DNA of 64,000 bases from assembly GCF_035222275.1 (NCBI RefSeq), contig NC_085883.1:2790001-2854000 (forward strand), given 5' to 3'. The DNA comes from Podospora bellae-mahoneyi (taxonomy: Eukaryota > Ascomycota > Sordariomycetes > Sordariales > Podosporaceae). Shown here piece by piece: positions 21,849-33,800 of this stretch. The translations under genes and the position numbers were made by a program. Position 1 is the first letter of the stretch. The number at the start of each line of letters is the position of its first letter. The notes under the pieces are model-generated. The model saw only the letters and a list, made by a program, of their open reading frames with translations. It searched no databases and was not told the origin of the DNA.

Positions 21849-24800
21849 TTTACAATTCCTATCGTGCTATTACACGCACGTTAACCCCGTTTAACGTTTC
21901 TTAAACCAACCCTTCTAACACCTGTATCATTCGACCTCCCCAACACGACTACCTCCCGACACTTTATTATACGGTGAAGAAGATCCCACTGATGTCAAGC
22001 TATTACTATTGTCGCTCTTGCCAGTTTTACTAGTCGAGGTTTTGGCTTTATTTGGAATTTTGGAGGATTTCTTTCTCTTATTTAGCTAGAAATAGCAGAA
22101 TCGTTGTACGCAACGAGAATAAAAAAAAAAAAAAAAACCAAGACAAATGACTGTTGTTGCAAGTCGTGACACCGCCTCCATAGAAGTTGCATGGCATCTG
22201 TTGCCCGGAGCCAACCAACTCTACGTCCACCGATCCCAGACCCTGACCAACAACCCAGTCGACGCGCAGACCAAAATTCCGTGACCACACAGCATCCAGC
22301 GGCACTAACATTACTATGGTAGACCCCCCAGCAGACTCCCAGAATACCGGGGTTTAATTTACGAAACCCACCTAAAAACCACGGCACACTACCGCTTACC
22401 GCCTCATCAACCCCTGCCTCTTATCTCCTCCCACAAAGTACCGTCTACCAACCTGCAAAGACCTTGTAGCACCCGAACCAAAATTTTGCACCGCCCGGTC
22501 CCATCTCCCTGCTCCCACACGTGTGGAGTGTGTATCAAAGTGCGCGCCCCTCGGCAAGGCGGGAAGGATCGCAGCTTACCAGCAGAGTTGATGCCGAAAC
22601 AAGGACCATTGATCATTAATTTTCTCATGTTGCACACATCGCACGTGGGACTTCAGGCGTTATTTTACCGAGGCATGACAGAAGCCACGTTTCGGCTTCT
22701 CTCTTTCCAGGATCAAAAGCAACAACAGGTTGCCTCGTATCTTCTGCATTCGGTGTACATGTTAGTGTATGTAATGTCCGCAACTGTGTGCGTGTGGTCG
22801 GTGTAAAACTAACAAGCGAAAAACACCCGAGGTCGAGTCCTGGAGGGGAAAAAAAGAAAAAGGAGGGAGCCAACAAACACAGTCTGCCGGCTTGGTAAAT
22901 GCAGCAAAGAGGCTCAGTGGTCGTGTGTGGTCAATACGGTGCTGAGGTAAGCTGTACCTACCCAGTTTTGGCAAGTGGGGTACACGCACGCCGTGCGAAT
23001 GATTGGTAACCCGAGCTCTCAGACCCCAAACTCCGGATCTGCACGGACTTCATCCGGACCCACCTAGCGGCAAGATCGGAGCCGAGTAGGGGGTAGAGAA
23101 TGCCTAGGCCCCCAACTGATGGACTGGGGGGAGACGTTTGGAATTTGCTAGGGTGGGCAAGCAAGCCACATGACGTTCGGCCCGAAGCGCTGAGAGTGGC
23201 GCAGTGATTGTTTCGGCGGTTGGTGAGCCTGGCTGCCTGTTTGTAAGTTTCTTTTTGTCGTCTGATATGGCATGATCCTGCTCCTCGGTCCTGATCAGTT
23301 GGGACGGCCTTGACATCAGATGGAGTGATACGACGCCGTCTGACAGATGCAGGGTCGCAACTGCGCGGTTGTCGCTCGTGAGAGGTGTAGTTGTTTGGTG
23401 TCCGGGGTCTGCATATGCCGTTTTGAGTGGCAGCATGTGTGTATGTACTTAAGCTGCCTCAGGCACGCTGCAGGTATAACGGGCTAACAGCGATGAATAA
23501 TGTTGATGCCCCTAGCCGGTCTGCATTGGACTATCCAATCATACATTTTCTATTCATCATCCTGTGTGATCTTAACTTGACCTCACAAATGTAGCTTGAG
23601 CCCCGGGGTTTCCGGGTTGGCAGTGGTTGCTTGGTCGCCTTCCTCTCCGCGAGATATCACCCTTCTCCGAAGAGCCACATTTCTTTCATCAAGAGAAAAG
23701 CTACATTGCATCATACCACATATTTGTGATGACTTGCTAGAAGCGAGCCAATAAGATTGGGCAGTGGGCTCCAAAAGACTCCGGGAATCCGGAGGCGTCG
23801 CCGGAAGCATGACATCACCTTTCCGGTGGTGGCAGTGCATCTCTCCATTCCCCACAGGGACGTTGGGTCACCACGGCATCAACGGTCGTTTGGTTTGATG
23901 AGGTGGCGGCGGTGGTTACTCGAAAGCGGCCGTAAGGACTCGTCATCACCTGACAAGGTGAAATATGCAAATCAGATATCGTGTTGCACAAAAATGTGTG
24001 TGATGGGGGAGTTCTCGCAAAGCCCAACATTTACACAGACAAATTAAGGAAAGAGAATCCCACTAAAGCTTGCTGTGGCTTGCTGAAAATGCCATTGAGG
24101 ATGGATGTAGTGGTGAAATATGCGCGTCTAAGCGCAGGCGCCGAACCGGCGTGGGCATCGGCCAATCAAATATTGAATTTTTGATGACGACGACACGAAG
24201 TAACTTCACACCACCACTACAGCCCATGGCAAAAGTCATTGGCCCGTGTCAGCCTATCGACCGGAAGTACTTCACTTGACAGTTGGTGATCGCGCCAACC
24301 GCTGCGGTTCGGGACGATGCATCGTGGTGGTCCGTTCGGCGTTGTCTCCTCATCGAGACCGGAAACCTTCGGTCGGTAGCGGTGATCCGTCTTTTCTGTG
24401 TTGTGTGAAGATTCCGTGATTGGTTGCCAGAAATCAGTCTGAGGGGACGCCTGGCCACCTTAAGTACCGTCAAACCGCCCTGTCATTATCGTGCGTCGCA
24501 TCTCATGGCCTGTTAATTTCCCAGTTTCCATGCCCGGGAGTCCCGTGATATCTATCCAACGACACCCTCCTCAGAATGAAATAACAACAAACATGTTCGC
24601 TCGAAAAAACCTCACCAGAGGGGCCTCTAGTCCGAATGGCAAATTTTGTGGGTCAAATTCCAACTCTTTGTGTGGTTGAAGTGACACCTCTGTTCTTCAC
24701 CGAGCTCAAGAGGGTCGACTACTTAATCCAATCGTAGATAGAGGAGTGAGTTCCAAAGTCGAGCACCATGGCCGCATCTAGGAAGCAAGCCAGGGCGTTT

Positions 24801-25336
24801 CAGGATAGAATACTGAAATCGTTTCAACAAACTACATTACCTATTGTGACCATGTAACTGCCATGCCGCTGTCTAGTGTGGCTTGAACTGATTGGACTCC
24901 TGGTAACAACCTCAAGTCAAAATGCCTACCAGACCGAGAAATGGACTGGGAAAGAAGCCTTTCTTCACATCCGCAATCAGGCCCAGTCAATCAGGATGTG
25001 CAGGGCATTCGACAAAATATCCCGTGATGGTTTGGAAACATGCGCCACCCCGATCCATCTCTATCCGTTTCGGTCCGCTCGGTCTTCCTCTGCAGGTTGA
25101 GCTCAGGCGGATGGCCAGGTGGAACGATGAGGGGCCATTATTTCGTTTCAATGCGGAAGATAGCATCGAGAACACTGATCTGTAGGGTGATATGACCGTC
25201 AGCCCTGTAAACCTATCACCGTCTGATCCGTCATATTAGCCCTGATTCCAAGTACCATATCAGCCCTGATTCCCAGTACCGACTTTTGCCCATGAATTTC
25301 CAATACCTGTTTGTAGTTTGCTTTGCCCTTATGAAT
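21849..25336. other. 3.5-kb intergenic region, no gene recognised
   Basis: No coding segment is supported. It contains an 18-nt A tract near 22118-22136 and a 24-bp tandem duplication at 25233-25280. Open frames in 22.0-25.2 kb are short, overlap on both strands and lack motifs. Confidence 0.4.
25233..25280. repeat. 24-bp tandem duplication
   Basis: Two adjacent 24-bp copies, starting ATATTAGCCCTGATTC and ATATCAGCCCTGATTC and both ending AGTACC, differ at two positions. A third partial match (TCAGCCCTG) lies at 25199-25207. Recent slippage or unequal exchange is likely; the repeat lies just past the 3' end of the esterase gene. Confidence 0.7.
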
Positions 25337-27385
25337 TCATTCACCAGCATTGCCACCAACATAGTTCCGGCTCACATCGCCCTCCGCCCTCACAAGGTTC
25401 TGCGGCACAACCTCCCCAGGAGGAGAGTACCCCCCCAAAGCCGTCACAGCCGCCGCAAATCCTCTCCAAAAATCACAAGGCGTTTTCTGATTCTTATCGT
25501 CACTGACAGTCGTTATCCCCCAGCCACCCACATCCAGCACGCCCGAGATTTGCTCGCCTCGTCCGCTGACAGGATGGTTCCAACGTATAGCCGGTGGAAG
25601 ATTCAGTATCTTTCTGTTCATGTTTGGATTCCCTGTGGTGATGTACGACGCAAAATAACTCTGCATCGCTGTGCTGATGCCTGCCACCAAGGTGCCGAGG
25701 ACAGGTACAAAGAACATGGCCAGGTCGTCGAGGAAGGTGTCGGATGTGTAGGCTGTGCTGAAGAAGGTGGGTATCAGGTCGGTGGCGTGCTGGCCAGGGA
25801 AGACGCTGTATTGCATGTTCCAGACTTTGCTATCGCCGAAGGACTCTGTCAGATCTGTAGAGATAGAGTGGACGTTAGTAACCATGGCTTAAGAAGCAAC
25901 GGGAACGCCTGGACTTACGCCTAATGTGGCACGTAAAGCAACTATCTCTTGTAAACTCCGTCATCCTAGCTGTCTGTGTGGCATACTTTGACTTCTTCGT
26001 CCCTTTGACAGGAGGGTATGCTTCTTCAATCTTGTCGTTCACACCTGCCGTCAGAGTATCGTTGGGAAACAGCTGGCCCAAAAAGCCTGAGAACTGCGCA
26101 TCTGTCTGAATGGAACCGCCCACAAACAAACTTGCCTCGTCCGTGACATGGGACAGGATCAAGGAATCGAGTTTCCAAAACTTTCCCAGGGCGAGCTCCA
26201 GCACTGGCAGCTGGCGAATAAATTTGCCATCCGGTGTTGGGCCAATTGCAAAGGTACCCGGTGCCTGCTTCAAGTTCAGCGCGTTATTTGCCTTGATCAA
26301 CGCCGTCGGGTCAGCAGCTCGCAGACAGGCCAGCCCTTTGCCTTGACATCCAGCGAGTGTTGCAAAATCCTGAAATGTATCTTCAACTTTGCCAGCACGG
26401 TCCCATATCGGCTGGAAGGCTGGAGATTGCAGAATTGCCCTTGAGAAGAGAGGATCAAGGCGACCCCCTTCCGCGACAATGTGGTGAAATATCGACGACG
26501 CACCCGCCGATTCGCCCATTGCAGTGACTTGAGTAGGATCACCACCAACCAAGTGAATATGATCCCTCACCCACTGCAAAGCAGCCCTTTGATCGTGCAA
26601 TCCAGCGTTTGGGAGCCCGTCTCTTTCCATGGATTTCCCTGCCAAGAATCCGAAGGCACCGACGCGGTAGTTGATGGCGACAAAGATCATGTTGTTATTT
26701 GACTGCCCAATCATCCCTCCTCCATCGTAGAACGGTAAGTCGGGCGTCATCGTGTCCTTGCTGCCAAAGAGAAAGCCACCTCCGTAGATCCATACAACGA
26801 CGGGTAACTTGATGGTCGGGTTTTTGAGCGCCTTTCCAGGCACATAAACATCGAGGAATAGACAATCTTCGCTTCCACCTGAGAAGAGTGGCAATGGGAT
26901 TCCACCAAGGCTGAAGAGGAGTCAGATACCAGAAACCATTTGGGGTTTCCCATCAAGAACAGCACCTACAACTGGTTTATGACAGCTCCGACAGGCGCCT
27001 TGTTGCCTGGTCCGACCACATTGATACCATTCGGAGCCGACTGAATGCATCTTGGCCCATAACTGCCATCCTGATGAGTGCTATTCTGTGCTGGGGGCGC
27101 TGGTTTGGCCCATCTCAGCTCACCGACAGGTGGGGCCGCATATCTGATGTTCTTGAAGATGTACCTATGATGTCGTTAGCTTGTGAGACGATTCAATCTC
27201 CAAGACGCAAGAACTTACAAATCGCTTGATGACCGATAACTTGAGGCTCTATACGATCCATATGGTAAATTTAGTACCGGTAGCGAGGACTGTGATTGAA
27301 AGCTAACACCAGGCTTCAAAGGAATGCAAGTAACAAACGAGAAGAAAGATGCAAAGAAGTAAAGGAGTGTATAAGGGACCGCCAT
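25337..27385 (-). CDS. Secreted type-B carboxylesterase/lipase
   Basis: An alpha/beta-hydrolase that hydrolyses carboxylic or acylglycerol esters, probably outside the cell. Four exons were placed by frame and splice sites: 27385-27219, 27164-26970, 26910-25919 and 25854-25337, giving about 623 residues. The N-terminus MAVPYTLLYFFASFFSFVTC is a signal peptide. Family motifs in order: YIFKNIRYAAPPVGELRWAK, the SEDCLFLDVYVP disulfide-region signature, oxyanion-hole YGGGF (about 163-167), nucleophile elbow GESAGA (Ser about 255), catalytic Glu in TDEASLF (about 379) and catalytic His in GQHATDL (about 474). The triad is complete, so the enzyme should be active. Length is near the usual 550-600, with a slightly long C-terminus. 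Neighbours are orphan or non-coding, so no pathway is indicated. Substrate cannot be told from sequence; fungal relatives range from Geotrichum-type lipases to feruloyl- and cholinesterase-like enzymes. Confidence 0.9.
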
Positions 27386-28995
27386 CTTGAGCGGACGGTG
27401 AGCAGCACACTACACGCCACCGAACCCACAAGTTTGACAAGAACTCGCAAAGAAAAGGCCAAGGCCATCAAACATGAGTGGCATCACCCATATATCAGTG
27501 GCCACCATCCCAGGTAATCACCAGAAAAACGCCTTGATCGATCTCTCCGGGCCGCCCGGCCGGCCATCACCTTTATCCTCACCGGGCAAATAAGCAGCCA
27601 GAGAAGCTGTCCTCAAGCCTTGTATAAGATAGAATCTTCTCCAAAGGGAAATTATCTCCATGAGATCGCGCCGTAGCTGCAAGGTACCGGAATTAGTGCG
27701 TCACCTTAACAACTTCTGTGCCCATAATGCGCCAATCAAAGTGCTCAATTGACCATCTCATCTTCGAAAGGTTGTGATAGGGATCTGAACAATCTTTCAG
27801 TTGGTAGCCCTACCAAGGGTGGCGACCTATCAGTCTGTCGTTATTGAACCTCTCGTGATGCTTGACCAATTCGTGTTGTTTGGTGTTTTTGTGCCCCTCG
27901 TCGGTCGCAATGAAGGCAGACCGAAAACCGACCTGGGTCGCTTGCGGTCGCGACCATTATGCGTGGGAAATACGAGGCCGCAGAGGCAAAGCAAAGGTAG
28001 AACTTGAGATGCATCGGTCAGGCAGTGATGACTGGTGTGGTTGCGGGTTTGCACCTCAAATCGAAGTGAAGTTAAATTTGGAGAAACGATTGGTCGACGG
28101 CATGATGAGCGTGATTCCACCATGGAATAGGGGAGGCGCTTAGAAACCCTAACCCTCCATTCATCGCCTGAGGGACAAGAAAGTGGAGGATAAAACAGAA
28201 ATCAACTGGCTCAATTACATGTGATGACTCCGATTGCTCTCATAATTCCTGATAAAACAATGGGCAGTTGTTTATTATGGCTCGAAGACACAAAATGAAA
28301 GGCTGACGCTGCGATTATGAGGGCATTCCACGGCACGCACGTAACATCTGTCTAAGGAAAACATTGAGAAGCAGACTTCCAGCCCTCACAAGCATTACAG
28401 ACGAACGTCTGCCCGAATGGTTTAGACAGTTGAGACAGCACAAGATCATCCTTCTCATGGCGCTTCCTAATGGTAAATTCAAGAAGCCAAGACAAAAAGG
28501 CAGCGTTTCCTTGTCGACTGGAAACAAGAAGTACGAGTATATCGAAAAGAATGGGAAAGGAAAGCAGGAATATACTGTCAGTTTGGCCGAAACGTCGATG
28601 ACGACGTCATGCGAAAAAGGGAGTCGTACCTCAATGCGCAAACAATACCGGTTGTCAACATCAAGAGTTTACCAAAGGAAAAATGAGGGCACGACTGGAA
28701 GAAGGAACTTCGATGCAAGCACTCCCAAAATAAAGGCAGTGATAGTCGAAAATCTTATAGTTGGTTAAGTGATGTTTCTGTTCCCGTTGCCCATTTTCTA
28801 AGTCTAATTGATGAGAATCAAGGGTGAAAAAAAATGTCGAAGAATAAAATAAAAATAGGTGACCGTATGTATTTTAGCTACCAATTCGCGGCCTCTTTGC
28901 CCAGAGAGACATCCCAACCTTGACGATGGTATCTAGAATATAAGCATCAACAAATTCACAAGCGCCCTCTTGAATAGAGATCTTAAGAATAAACA

Positions 28996-29016
28996 ACCTT
29001 CTTAAAAAGAAGGTTA
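28996..29016. repeat. Short perfect hairpin
   Basis: AACCTTCTT and AAGAAGGTT are perfect 9-bp arms separated by AAA. It lies in an AT-rich stretch with further TTAAGAAT copies on both sides and no gene nearby. Function unknown. Confidence 0.6.
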
Positions 29017-29594
29017 AGAATTACAGCTGCACCTTGCATTTCAATGCGAGATGGAGGAAGAAAAAAAGAAGACACAATAACCCGCCTCAGAGAGGATCTT
29101 CCAGCACGGAACTCCACCCACCGGGGACCAGCCTGCCTGCTCATGGCGACATATTTGCTGAATTGTTGATATCGAAAGAGAAGGAGAAGGAGAACGTCGA
29201 GCGTCGAATTGGCGACTAAGTCAACCCTTTAAGCCGACCCCAAGAAAGCACCGAGTGCAATCTGCACACCCATGCAAAGCCCATTTACCCAGGTGGGAAT
29301 CAAACCGTCGCGACGGGTGAGAGCGCTATGCTGGCTATGTTGCGCATTGCACATTACAACACATGGCCATTTCAGTTGTGTCTGAATTTGATATCTCCTG
29401 GTGCGGAAAGAATACCTGTAAACCCCCGTCAGTTGCTCTTCGACGTTGCTGCTTGCCAGGTGGTGACGTTAAGTTGCTCCTGCTACTATAGCGACCAACC
29501 CTCGCGACTGCTGTGTCAACATACACAACCGGATGGACATGTCTATCTGCCCTACTAGTAAGAGACAGCTACCTACCAGCGAGAGTCAGCTACA

Positions 29595-29632
29595 TCCGCA
29601 CCATTACCACCATCACCACCATCATCAAACAT
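29595..29632. repeat. CCA/TCA-rich microsatellite
   Basis: A run of CCACCATCA-like triplets. Similar sequence resumes after about 30180, as if the tRNA-related sequence between them had been inserted into one low-complexity tract. Confidence 0.6.
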
Positions 29633-29832
29633 CCAAACCCGGAAAGGAAACAGCACAACTCAAGCAACAAAATCTCACCTTCACTCAAACTCATCATTCC
29701 CAGCTCCCATCTCCATCCACACCCATCGTCTCTCCATCCACGCGAGGAAAAAGATTTTCGCCTATGCCCAGTATCCATACCCTCTGTCCATACCCACTCT
29801 CCATACCCACTCTCCATGCCATCCATCATATC

Positions 29833-30130
29833 ACAACAACAATAACAATAACAATAACAACAAGCCAGGATCAATGAACTGCACCCCAACCGGGGACCTC
29901 GCTGAGCATAGGTTCTTCAATCACTGCCGCACCCCCATGAAGGGGGCGACGAGGCCGGGCGAGGCTGCGGTCCCAAGATCGCAGAACAAGAACGTGACTC
30001 GAACCTGCGACCTTGGTTTCCGACTAGCGAACCTCCTTGAGGAGCCCAGGCCGTCTCGAAAGGTTGTGCCGTACGCAACGATACAGTCGTTGTGGTGCTG
30101 CCTTGATTTGGTGCAAACCCGACGCCTAAA
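29833..30130 (-). mobile_element. tRNA-derived SINE-like sequence
   Basis: Read on the minus strand, 30005-29996 is GGTTCGAGTC, a near-perfect polymerase III B box. It is preceded at about tRNA spacing by an A-box-like TGGGCTCCTCAAGG (30048-30035) and by tRNA-like CTAGTCGGAAACCAAGG. About 130 bp farther on, the sequence ends in a (TTGTTA)n-type tail (29864-29833), the kind of simple-repeat 3' end that SINEs carry. Head, body and tail orientation agree. Cloverleaf pairing is poor, so this is not a functional tRNA. The 5' end near 30130 is approximate and no target-site duplication could be fixed, because both flanks are CCA/TCA-rich. Confidence 0.4.
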
Positions 30131-30869
30131 ACCCCTCCTCCGGTGTCCCATCTCTTCCATGAGTAGGTTGAGCAGCATCATTACCCACTGCCACCATCAA
30201 CAGCTGCCATCGTCGTCCAATCTTACCATCATCAAGCCTCGTCGTCGTCCACCATCACGATCACCATCATCCATCTTCACTCTGATTTCCCTCACCACAT
30301 CCACACTCAACATCACCTGCCATCGTTAGCCATCACCACTGCCATCATCACCCTCTCCCACCACTCACCACATCACACCACACCTAACTCAGACCTCAAC
30401 CACCCTTGTTGCAAATCTCAAAGTTCACTACTTCATCCTACCTACCCAGAAGCACTACACAAACTGCGTACATCATCACCAATCTGTCTCCATCTCCTCG
30501 ATCTCCCCACGTCAGATGTGCTTCATCGCAACCCTCTCCTCATCTCCGTCAACGATCTCCTTCGACTTCAAGCCACACAACACAAAAACGTATGCATCCA
30601 ACCCTCCGTCAAAAAAACAAACACGAAAACCAACAAAGAAGAGAACCATCAAACACCACCAGAAAATCCATTTGTAGTCCCATTTCCCACCAACGCCACA
30701 ACCAAAATTCAACTCAAATGCTACCATGCACAAGGAAAGAAAAAAAAGGTCATCGTTGAGCGAGGATTCCCAAACGTTGAAACGAACCGAAACGCGTCCC
30801 CATCCCCATCCTCACCTCTCAAGGGTATCTTGCCACTGCACACACCTCCCTCTAAACAATTGTCCCTAA
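30131..30869. other. CA/CT-rich intergenic and 3' flank
   Basis: Low-complexity, C- and A-rich on the plus strand with many CCATCA units. Open frames here are composition-driven. The right end is the 3' flank of the Ysc84-family gene. Confidence 0.4.
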
Positions 30870-32286
30870 TCACTCCTTCATCTTGACATAATTACTGGGG
30901 AAAATACCGTGTTTCGTTCCAATCATGCCCGTCCTAAATCATCGTGTCAGCCTCAACCTCCAAACCATCTCATCAAATGTCAAACCTTACCACCAATCCG
31001 TAGCATTATCCGTCTTCTTCAAGACAGTAATCACATCCCCCTTCTTGAATCCCAAATCGCCCGGCTCCACCGCCTCAAAGGTAAACAGCGCAATAGCCTC
31101 ATTCTTCTTCAACATAGCTTCCTTACCCGCGTAGTTCGGCTTCGGCGCCGCCGGCCGTCCAGGCGGAGCCTTCTTCTCCCCTGTCGTGGCCCCACCAAAA
31201 GAATTATCCGCATACGTGCTCGACCTCGACCCCTGCCCAAACGATCTGGGCTCCTGATCATAAACCGGATCCTGCCACGTGGAAGATCTCTTGGGTGGCG
31301 CATAGTAATCTCCCTGTCCACTGCTCCCCGCAGGCACACTGTCCCGGTTCCTCGACTGCCCCTCCCCATAAGCTTGGCCAGTCTTGTTACCCCAGACAAC
31401 CGGGTCTTCGTGGTCGTCATACACCGGTACGTCGTTGTACATTCTGTTGTCCATCGATCCACCGGCCGCCATACCGTTGAAAACTCGAGTGTTGAGGATG
31501 CTCATCAGGGGATAAGCCTGCGACGGTGGGCGCTCGGCTCCAGACAGGAGTTCCCTCGCCGAGATCTGTCGGCCGTAGAGCTTAGCATTGGCGTCCTTGC
31601 GCTCGATAATGGCTGAGCCTTCGAGGGAGACACCGGCGAATAATCCCTTTGTCTTGGAGTAGCTGAAGATACCGGCCACACTTCTCAGCGAGGCAGCGCC
31701 GGCAGCTTCTGCGTTCCTGCCTACAGGACCAGCAGCTATTGACACATTGCCGCCGAGTGTGAGGGAGCCAGCCTGAGAGAAGGTCTTGACAGCGCTGGCG
31801 TCATTAAGAATAAAGACGAAATCTGTCAGCTCGAAGCCGATCTGGCCACCAAAGCCAGCACCGCCGGTTGCGATTGCGGATGGGGCGCTCCAGGAGCCAT
31901 CGGGGAGGCGGGCGACGACGAGGCCGGAGCCGAAACGGGCGGATCCGAGAAAGCCTGCTTTGATCACAGTAAGGATAGCGAGGCCCTGTTGTGTAAGAAT
32001 TGTTAGCCGGGGAGTTGACGGAGCCCGACAATGGCATGGCAGTTGGTTGCTTACCTTGGCGTTGGCGAGGACAGATGGCGGGATGACCTTCTCGGGTCCA
32101 AAGGCTTGTCTAGGGTCGATGAACGAGGAGAGGATCTTGCCGCACTTTTTGCATTCGGCTGTGGGAGGAGGAAAGTGTCAGCTATCTGTCGAAGCAGAGA
32201 TTGTGCCATCATCTTTGAGTCGCGGGATGCTCGGGATGTAAGTACGCACAGGATAAGCTCGAAGGGAGCGGATTGTTGATTCCCAT
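30870..32286 (-). CDS. ysc84: Ysc84-family SYLF and SH3 domain protein
   Basis: A lipid- and actin-binding protein of cortical actin patches acting in endocytosis. Four exons (32286-32250, 32158-32055, 31985-30991, 30933-30870) give 399 residues. The N-terminus MGINNPLPSSLSSECKK and FIDPRQAFGPEKVIPPSVL begin the SYLF (DUF500) domain, which continues through AKGLAILTVIKAGFLGSARF and GGQIGFELTDFVFILND to about residue 215. A disordered Pro/Ser/Tyr-rich linker follows. The C-terminal SH3 domain (about 340-397) has ALFTFEAVEPGDLGFKKGD, then DWWTG and GIFPSNYVKMKE. The last intron (57 nt) splits the SH3 domain between the two Trp codons; without it the domain would stop at DWW. It faces the Sft1-like gene across about 1.15 kb. 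In yeast, Ysc84/Lsb3 binds Las17 and bundles actin; the same role is inferred here. Confidence 0.95.
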
Positions 32287-33434
32287 GGCTGCTGCTGTGT
32301 TGGGCGCAGGTGATCCTCAATGACCAAAGGGTAGAAGACGAAGAAAACAATAAATGTTTCAAGTGGTGAAAGAAGAGGCTTTTTTTGCTTTGTGGTCTCG
32401 TTACGGCAATCCGGCTTGCGCGGGGGGAGTGCTGCAGTCTAGGCAGAAAAGTAGCCAATGCTTGGTGGATTGATCAACTATCAAAAAAGCTCCCAGCAGG
32501 CGTGTCCTTGTCAGGGGATCTCAAAGATATTTCAGGGCGATAAACGATGTCGAAGGCCTTTCTAAGAATGCAAAGCAGCAATTGCCATTGCCGCGCGTCC
32601 AGTAAGTGGGCTGTGTATGAAAGGTGACAGTTTGGAGTATGTGGTGGATGTTCCGGTTACTCTGCCTTGTGATCGACTCTCTCTCCCGCTCGTGGTTGCT
32701 GAGTGGCAGCTGGAAGCTTCCCCGCAATTGTTCCCTCGCGCACATGCCAAGCTAGAGCGACGGCCTCCATTTTGGCTTGGAAGACGGAATGCGCTTCCGG
32801 ATCCCTTGTCGGCGGAGATAACAGGTTGATATCTTGACATGTGTAGATACTCTACTGAGAGCCTCTACAGTATCCCAGCTCTTCTGAAACCAGCATGTTC
32901 TGAAAACAACCCCCGTGCAAAGTCCCGTTCATGTACGACATTCTTCAGTCCCAAAAATATTCAACACCTGGCCCGTCCGTAGTTGACATCATAGGCGCAG
33001 TCCCCACCCACAGCCGCCCGCCGCCGCCGACAGTACGCAAGGAAACGCGCCACACTGTGGCCTGCTCCAGGCCCCACAGAAAAGCGGCTTCAAGCAGGGA
33101 CCCCAACATTTCATCCCGTCTCCGGCTGGCAAGTCACTGGCGCCGGCGCTTTCAGCCCCCTTTCTCCCCGTTCATGCATGCTGCGTAGACGCATTTGCCA
33201 CAACTCCAGACGAACCCACGACGACACCCACTGCGCGCAACACTATCGCGAGATTTTAACACGAACCCATCTTCCGCCCAGACCCCGCGATCATTCTGCC
33301 CCGAGTCCCTGGCCCGCGCCCACGACCGACCCAACTGTGAAACATTCTGTCTCTCCCCTCCCGACAAGCCGCAAGAACAAAGCCCCCAGGCACCACCCTC
33401 ATCACCACACCTCCCATCCACACCCTCAGTCAAA
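32287..33434. promoter_or_regulatory. Divergent upstream region of ysc84 and the Sft1-like gene
   Basis: These 1.15 kb separate the two start codons. The last 300 bases before the SNARE gene are C-rich on the plus strand, typical of a fungal 5' leader. No clear TATA box is seen. Confidence 0.4.
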
Positions 33435-33800
33435 ATGTCTGAATCCTACGAACGCGAACGTCAAAACAACGCCCGCCTCGACGAGCTCTCCGCCAAAGTC
33501 TCCGCCCTCCGCGGCGTAACAATCGACATCTATGATCACGCCCGCAACCATGAGCTCATTGACTCCAGCGTATGTCCCTTTTCTTCCTCCCAGCACAACC
33601 CAAACAACCAAGCAAACTAACACTCATTCTCCCATTCATAGACCGAAACCTTCTCCTCAATGGGCACCCAACTCAAGGGCTCAGCCGGCAGACTAGGTCG
33701 CATGGCCGCCAGCGGGAACAAAGTCGCCATTCTCAAACTGTCAGGGATACTGATCGGCGCGTTTCTGGTGCTGTATTACCTCTGGAGGTTGATGTTCTGA
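33435..33800 (+). CDS. sft1: Sft1/Bet1-like Golgi Qc-SNARE
   Basis: A small tail-anchored SNARE for membrane fusion in or near the Golgi. Two exons (33435-33569 and 33642-33800) join in phase 0 across a 72-nt intron, giving 97 residues, the same length as yeast Sft1. The coiled SNARE motif runs from about residue 10 to 75 (NNARLDELSAKVSALRGVTI, DIYDHARNHELIDSS, TETFSSMGTQLKGSAGRLGR). The C-terminal anchor is AILKLSGILIGAFLVLYYLW with only RLMF after it, so almost nothing lies in the lumen. The short N-terminus separates it from the longer Ser/Gly-rich Bet1 of filamentous fungi, so Sft1 is preferred over Bet1. The gene is below the size usually called by simple ORF scans because the intron splits it. 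Confidence 0.88.

Larger units (their letters stand above)
27386..29832. other. Intergenic, no gene recognised
   Basis: The left end is the esterase promoter. A 134-codon open frame at 28364-28768 (+) is Lys/Thr-rich without any recognisable motif and is not called. A telobox-like AAACCCTAACCCT lies at 28145-28157, a short hairpin at 28996-29016 and CCA/TCA-rich microsatellite sequence from about 29595. Confidence 0.4.

Noticed and set aside
22078-22387. Minus-strand frames beginning near an A tract
   Set aside because: The hydrophobic stretch is a translation of poly-T, and no splice pattern or motif supports a gene.
23446-23462. GTACTTAAGC, resembling part of dispersed fungal 5S rRNA genes
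   Set aside because: The rest of the 5S sequence, including the internal control region, is absent.
29513-29889. Overlapping frames of 99-114 codons on both strands
   Set aside because: All arise from CCA/TCA microsatellite and the (TTGTTA)n tail; the products are His/Thr or Met/Gly runs.
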